Assembly: GCA_049964535.1 (NCBI GenBank)
Contig: JBMFXG010000105.1
Span: 1-9,441 of the forward strand
Source of the DNA: JAJYZP01 sp049964535
GTDB lineage: Bacteria; Actinomycetota; Acidimicrobiia; Acidimicrobiales; Acidimicrobiaceae
Reading direction: 5' to 3'
DNA length: 9,441 nt
Positions 6,453 to 9,441 of this stretch are shown here, in pieces. The position numbers and the translations under genes are program-made. How positions within the stretch are numbered: the stretch's first letter is position 1; each line of letters begins with the position of its first letter. The notes beneath the pieces are model-generated. The model saw nothing but the letters and a program-made list of their open reading frames with translations, was not told the origin of the DNA and did not search any database.

Positions 6453-6894
6453 GTTATCTCGACGTGTCAACCTACCATGACGGTGAGGTGACTAACGATA
6501 ACTTCTGAGCCGAGCGTACGTTGTACCCTTAGGCCTCTTTGGGTTGGCCGGAGCGGTCAAGCCCACTCGACTCGAAGGTGTGAACGATGTGTTCCTATGC
6601 TTGACCAGCAATCTGATCTCGGTGACGAGATGATCGTTGCCGACAGGGCGGTCTCGTCAGACCTTCGATGAGCGTTTGGCCATCGATGGATCCGTTGGAC
6701 CTGCGTAGTGCTCAAGGTACTGTTCGGACGTCACTGGCTTTGGTGCGTTGGCTGGACGATTCGTTAGTGTCATACCACCTGATGGTGGTACCAAGTCAAC
6801 CGGAGCGGACCAGCGATCTGGAGAACCCAGTCTGCTCTCACCTCCTTCTGGCGGGTCTTTTGCCATTGGTGCCTGTCCTTCACCGTGGCGTCCT
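6453..6894. other. 442-base convergent region, no gene recognised
   Basis: This lies between the DUF3494 hairpin and the end of the propeller gene. Short ORFs run on both strands (for example 6668-6898 + and 6657-6971 -), but none has a good start signal or recognisable family sequence, and they overlap one another. Structures seen are an 8-base inverted repeat, GGTCAAGC (6555-6562) with GCTTGACC (6599-6606), and a tight hairpin, TACCACC-TGAT-GGTGGTA (6773-6790), which could serve as terminator for the - strand gene. The 6657-6971 - strand reading frame overlaps the end of the propeller gene and looks random in composition. Confidence 0.5.
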
Positions 6895-8304
6895 CTAGGA
6901 GTGCCAAGAGTACTGTTCGGTCCAGTCGAGATAGCCGTAGTACGTGTCCCGATATGGCCTCGAAGGTCCAACGGATCGTTGGAGCAGCACGGGGGTGGTA
7001 GCCAGAGAACTGCGGAACCACAGTGAGTCGGCTTGGACGTAGAGAAGGCCGTGCTCTATGGCTGTGGGGCTATGTGCGCCGTTACCGATGAGCTCGACCG
7101 GTTTGGCGCTACTCCGTGGTAGGGACCAGAGGGTCTGACTCTGATACCACGCCTGAACGGTCCTGACTCCAAACGGCGTTATCACGTGTCCGAGTGCGGG
7201 CGGGGCGACCTGGTCCGGTAAGGCTCCCGGGGCTGCTGTGAAGATGAGATCTCCGTCTTGAGAGAAGCTGGGGTCGAGGCCGATGAGGTGAGAGGGAAGG
7301 GAGACTGGCGAACATCTGGTGGTTGCTAACTGACAGAGATCGACGTGTCGCTTCGAGTCCCACTCCGTGCGACTTCCTCCCATCACCACCGCTACTCGGT
7401 TGCCAGACGGTGACCACGCTATCCAGTTGCTGTAGGTTAACGTGGTGCCAAGTGCCCACGACCTGTGTGACGTGAGATTGAGGCCACTGAGTTCGAGACC
7501 GTCTGCGGCGATCGAGGAGGAGAAGTAAGGGTCGGTCCAGTACAGTAGCTCGTTCTGCTTTGGCGACCATGAGGCCGGTATATATCCGATCGAGGTGTTG
7601 TGGAGGAGCGTCGTTGTTGTATGTCGGAGCTCGGAAACGAGTACGAGCCGACTTTGGGTATGCGCTTTATAGGTCACCGTTCCAACTGCGAGAGAGTGGC
7701 CAGACGGTGACCACTGAAATCCGGTGATGAACGGTGCGGTGAGAAGGGAGTGCGTCTTGAACGACGAAAGATCCACGATGTCGAGACTTGAGCGAGATCC
7801 TGCTGGCATCGTCTCGGAGAAGGCTAGGGTCTGAGGCTGCTTTGGGCTCCACTCGAAAGCGTTCACGGTCGCTCTCGGTGTCTTGATCAGTTGTAGCGAG
7901 CGAGTCGTGGAGCTTGCGACCCAGAGGGAGGCGAGTCCGCTGGCTTCGCGGCTCTGAGATGCGGTTGGTGTCACGAGAAATGCGAGCCATCGGCCGTTGT
8001 GCGACCAGGTAGGATCCATTGCGGTTCCAGGGGTGGAGACCGTACGTACCGTTCCACTTCGTTCGATGATGGTCACGTGTCCGTGCGCGATGGAAGCGAT
8101 CTCTCCGTGACCTCTCTCGTTCGCGCGAGCGGCTTGTGGAACACCGGAGATCGGCGATCTTCTCGTTGAACTGGCGCCTACCGACGGTGTATGACCACGT
8201 GCCGAAGATCTGGCTGATGCACCTGCACGTGGGATCGACGGAGAGCTGAACAGGAAAGTCAACAAAGTTACCGTGCTCGCGATGGCTGCCATCTGTCGTG
8301 TCAC
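6895..8304 (-). CDS. exported TolB/WD40-like beta-propeller protein
   Basis: This protein is 469 residues from the GTG at 8304, or 465 from the ATG at 8292. Neither start has a clear Shine-Dalgarno, and an in-frame stop lies just upstream. The N-terminus looks like a signal peptide (about 1-31: TRQ start, core IASTVTLLTFLF, cleavage near AGASA), followed by a Ser/Arg-rich linker to about 65. At least six propeller strands repeat the TolB/PD40 signature: TWSHNGRWLAFL (99-110), FEWSPKQPQTLAF (150-162), FQWSPSGHSLAVG (196-208), SWSPKQNELLYW (245-256), AWSPSGNRVAVV (296-307) and SFSQDGDLIFTA (346-357). Cys 324 and Cys 331 could form a disulfide outside the cell. No catalytic domain is attached, so a binding or scaffold role is likely. 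The gene is transcribed away from the malic enzyme and has no obvious operon partner. Confidence 0.88.
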   Translation of the reverse strand: MTRQMAAIASTVTLLTFLFSSPSIPRAGASARSSARGHTPSVGASSTRRSPISGVPQAARANERGHGEIASIAHGHVTIIERSGTVRTVSTPGTAMDPTWSHNGRWLAFLVTPTASQSREASGLASLWVASSTTRSLQLIKTPRATVNAFEWSPKQPQTLAFSETMPAGSRSSLDIVDLSSFKTHSLLTAPFITGFQWSPSGHSLAVGTVTYKAHTQSRLVLVSELRHTTTTLLHNTSIGYIPASWSPKQNELLYWTDPYFSSSIAADGLELSGLNLTSHRSWALGTTLTYSNWIAWSPSGNRVAVVMGGSRTEWDSKRHVDLCQLATTRCSPVSLPSHLIGLDPSFSQDGDLIFTAAPGALPDQVAPPALGHVITPFGVRTVQAWYQSQTLWSLPRSSAKPVELIGNGAHSPTAIEHGLLYVQADSLWFRSSLATTPVLLQRSVGPSRPYRDTYYGYLDWTEQYSWHS

Positions 8305-8790
8305 ATAGTCAGGCTAGCGCTCGACAGGGACGGTGTAACGCTCCCTACGTGGAGGTCGCTAAGGACCTCAGCCTTGAGACTCGTTTCCGCCCATACACAT
8401 CGTTCTTGGCTCTCGAGTGTTGTAAATTTCACACCGGCAGGGTGCCCGTTTTCCCGGTGGCGGAGGGCGCTCGTTGCGAGAGCGACGACGCGTACGACAC
8501 TGACGCTGCTGAGCTTTTGTTGTTTCAGATCCCTTAGTCCTGAGCTAACTTGTGGTATCGCTGCACTTGTTCCAGCCGTCCTTAGGTTGGCTCGTTGGAG
8601 GGTGCTCGTAGGTCCGTGGATGACGCGGACTCTCAGTAGAGCCGAGCTTGGCGAAATGAGCCAAGGTGTGCGCTTACCCTTCACGCTCCAGCTTGTATGT
8701 TGGCGAGAATTTGTCTGCACCCAGCAGTGCTGTGTACACTCAGCACACTGTGAGACGTGTTGTCTGTGAACCGTACGTGAGAGGGTAGTG
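8305..8790. other. 486-base divergent region with an uncertain - strand ORF
   Basis: This lies between the propeller gene and the malic enzyme gene. A - strand frame stays open from 8927 down to TGA 8303-8301, sharing two bases with the propeller's GTG (ATGTGA). Its last part (about 8301-8530) reads like protein, including LKQQKLSSVSVVRVVALATS and later GVKFTTLESQERCVWAETSL. No start codon with a ribosome binding site was found, and its N-terminal part would overlap the malic enzyme, so I do not call it a gene. Plus-strand ORFs here are Cys/Arg-rich and unconvincing. There is also a weak stem, CACCGG (8432-8437) with CCGGTG (8454-8459). Confidence 0.4.
8727..8752. promoter_or_regulatory. palindrome cluster upstream of the malic enzyme gene
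   Basis: The segment 8727-8746 is an imperfect 20-base palindrome with arms GTGCTG and CAGCAC around the perfect core GTGTACAC (8732-8739). A second small palindrome, CACACTGTG (8744-8752), overlaps its right end. It ends about 40 bases before the malic enzyme start, where a regulator would act. A weak -35-like TTGTCT lies at 8711-8716. The function is inferred from position only. Confidence 0.4.
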
Positions 8791-9441
8791 ATGGTTAATC
8801 CAAGCGCATCATTTTCAGTGACCTTGAGAGTAGAGTTTGTGGACTCTAAACTCGTTGGTGCGATCACGTCGCTATTGACCGAGGCGGGGGCCGTTTTGAC
8901 CGCATTGGACATGGTTGAACCTCGCAATGATCGACTCGTGATGGATGTGACCTGTCACGCCATCGATGAAGATCACGCAGCTACGGTGCGAGATCTAGTT
9001 GATGCTCTTCCAGGAGTGACGGTGCGGGCCATGAGCGATCGCACGCTGCTTTTGCATCTTGGTGGTGTCCTTGCCACGACTGCAAAGATCCCGCTCAAGA
9101 CTCGCGACGATCTCTCGATGGCATATACTCCTGGAGTTGCGAGAGTCTCGCGCGCCATTGCGAAAGATCCAAGCGCGGCGCGCAACCTCACCATCAAGCG
9201 CAACTCGGTCGCTGTTGTGACGGACGGTTCCGCTGTTCTTGGGCTTGGCAATCTCGGACCAGAGGCAGCTCTTCCGGTGATGGAAGGGAAGGCCGTGCTG
9301 TTCAAGCGTTTTGCCGACGTCGACGCTTGGCCTATCTGCCTAGCTTCTCAAGACGTCGAGGAGATCGTACGAACGGTTGAGCTCATCGCTCCAGTCTTTG
9401 GCGGCATCAACCTCGAAGACATCTCAGCGCCTCGCTGTTTC
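8791..9441 (+). CDS. malic enzyme with N-terminal ACT-like domain (3' end outside window)
   Basis: The first 217 residues are present and open to the window edge. The ATG at 8791 follows GAGAGGG (8779-8785); the adjacent GTG at 8788 is less likely. Residues about 6-90 (SFSVTLRVEFVDSKLVGAIT, and VRDLVDALPGVTVRAMSDRT) look like a small ligand-binding ACT-type domain. Such extensions often allow allosteric control by amino acids or other effectors. The malic N-terminal domain follows: catalytic Tyr 112 in AYTPGVARVS, NSVAVVTDGSAVLGLGNLGP (138-157), catalytic Lys 167 or nearby in MEGKAVLFKRFADVDAWP, and the metal-binding GGINLEDISAPRCF (204-217, Glu 209 and Asp 210). The enzyme oxidatively decarboxylates malate to pyruvate with NAD or NADP. 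The cofactor-binding domain lies beyond the window, so cofactor choice cannot be read. It is transcribed divergently from the propeller gene. Confidence 0.95.
   Translation, partial: MVNPSASFSVTLRVEFVDSKLVGAITSLLTEAGAVLTALDMVEPRNDRLVMDVTCHAIDEDHAATVRDLVDALPGVTVRAMSDRTLLLHLGGVLATTAKIPLKTRDDLSMAYTPGVARVSRAIAKDPSAARNLTIKRNSVAVVTDGSAVLGLGNLGPEAALPVMEGKAVLFKRFADVDAWPICLASQDVEEIVRTVELIAPVFGGINLEDISAPRCF

Noticed and set aside
6536..6600. tRNA-Ser-like stretch (GGCCGGAGCGGTCAAG followed by CTCGACTCGAA)
   Set aside because: It resembles a D-arm and a CGA anticodon loop, but the anticodon stem does not pair well, no T-arm GGTTCGAATCC follows and no acceptor stem closes. Probably chance or at most a fragment.
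8374..8769. 131-residue + strand ORF before the malic enzyme
   Set aside because: Rich in Cys, Arg and Trp, no ribosome binding site, no recognisable domain.

Overview
The window reads as chromosomal DNA of a moderately high-GC actinobacterium. An acidophilic member of the Acidimicrobiia (Ferrimicrobium/Acidimicrobium-like) is my best guess. This is inference from protein style: a DUF1003-like two-helix membrane protein, a DUF3494 surface protein with a Thr/Pro linker, a malic enzyme with an N-terminal ACT-like extension, GTG starts, and hairpin terminators without U-tracts. No rRNA, complete tRNA, insertion sequence or CRISPR array was seen.

Left part (1-1509, + strand). The window opens inside an ABC transporter ATPase gene whose stop codon overlaps an ATG (ATGA, 324-327). 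The partner gene expected there is not intact. From 324 to about 950, coding-like and hydrophobic pieces lie in three different + frames broken by stops, which suggests a decayed ABC permease. An intact DUF1003-like membrane protein follows (1030-1509, good Shine-Dalgarno).

Middle part (1698-4635, - strand). An aldo/keto reductase gene is followed by a 15-bp perfect inverted repeat. After that come an AT-rich promoter with palindromic and direct-repeat operator candidates, then marR and an MFS exporter gene overlapping by ATGA. The natural reading is a self-regulated MarR/efflux operon. The upstream oxidoreductase may act on related toxic carbonyl compounds, but that link is only positional.

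Right part (5299-9441). A secreted, membrane-anchored DUF3494 ('ice-binding'-type) adhesin-like protein is followed by a perfect 21-bp hairpin terminator. An unassigned stretch leads to a convergent, exported TolB/WD40-like beta-propeller protein on the - strand. Divergent from it is the 5' part of a malic enzyme gene (ACT-like domain plus malic domain), cut by the window edge. Its upstream region carries a cluster of short palindromes.

No clear new multi-gene system is visible. The most interesting items are the decayed ABC permease, the marR operator architecture, the two long perfect inverted repeats, and the surface architecture and codon-alternating 18-bp repeats of the DUF3494 protein.
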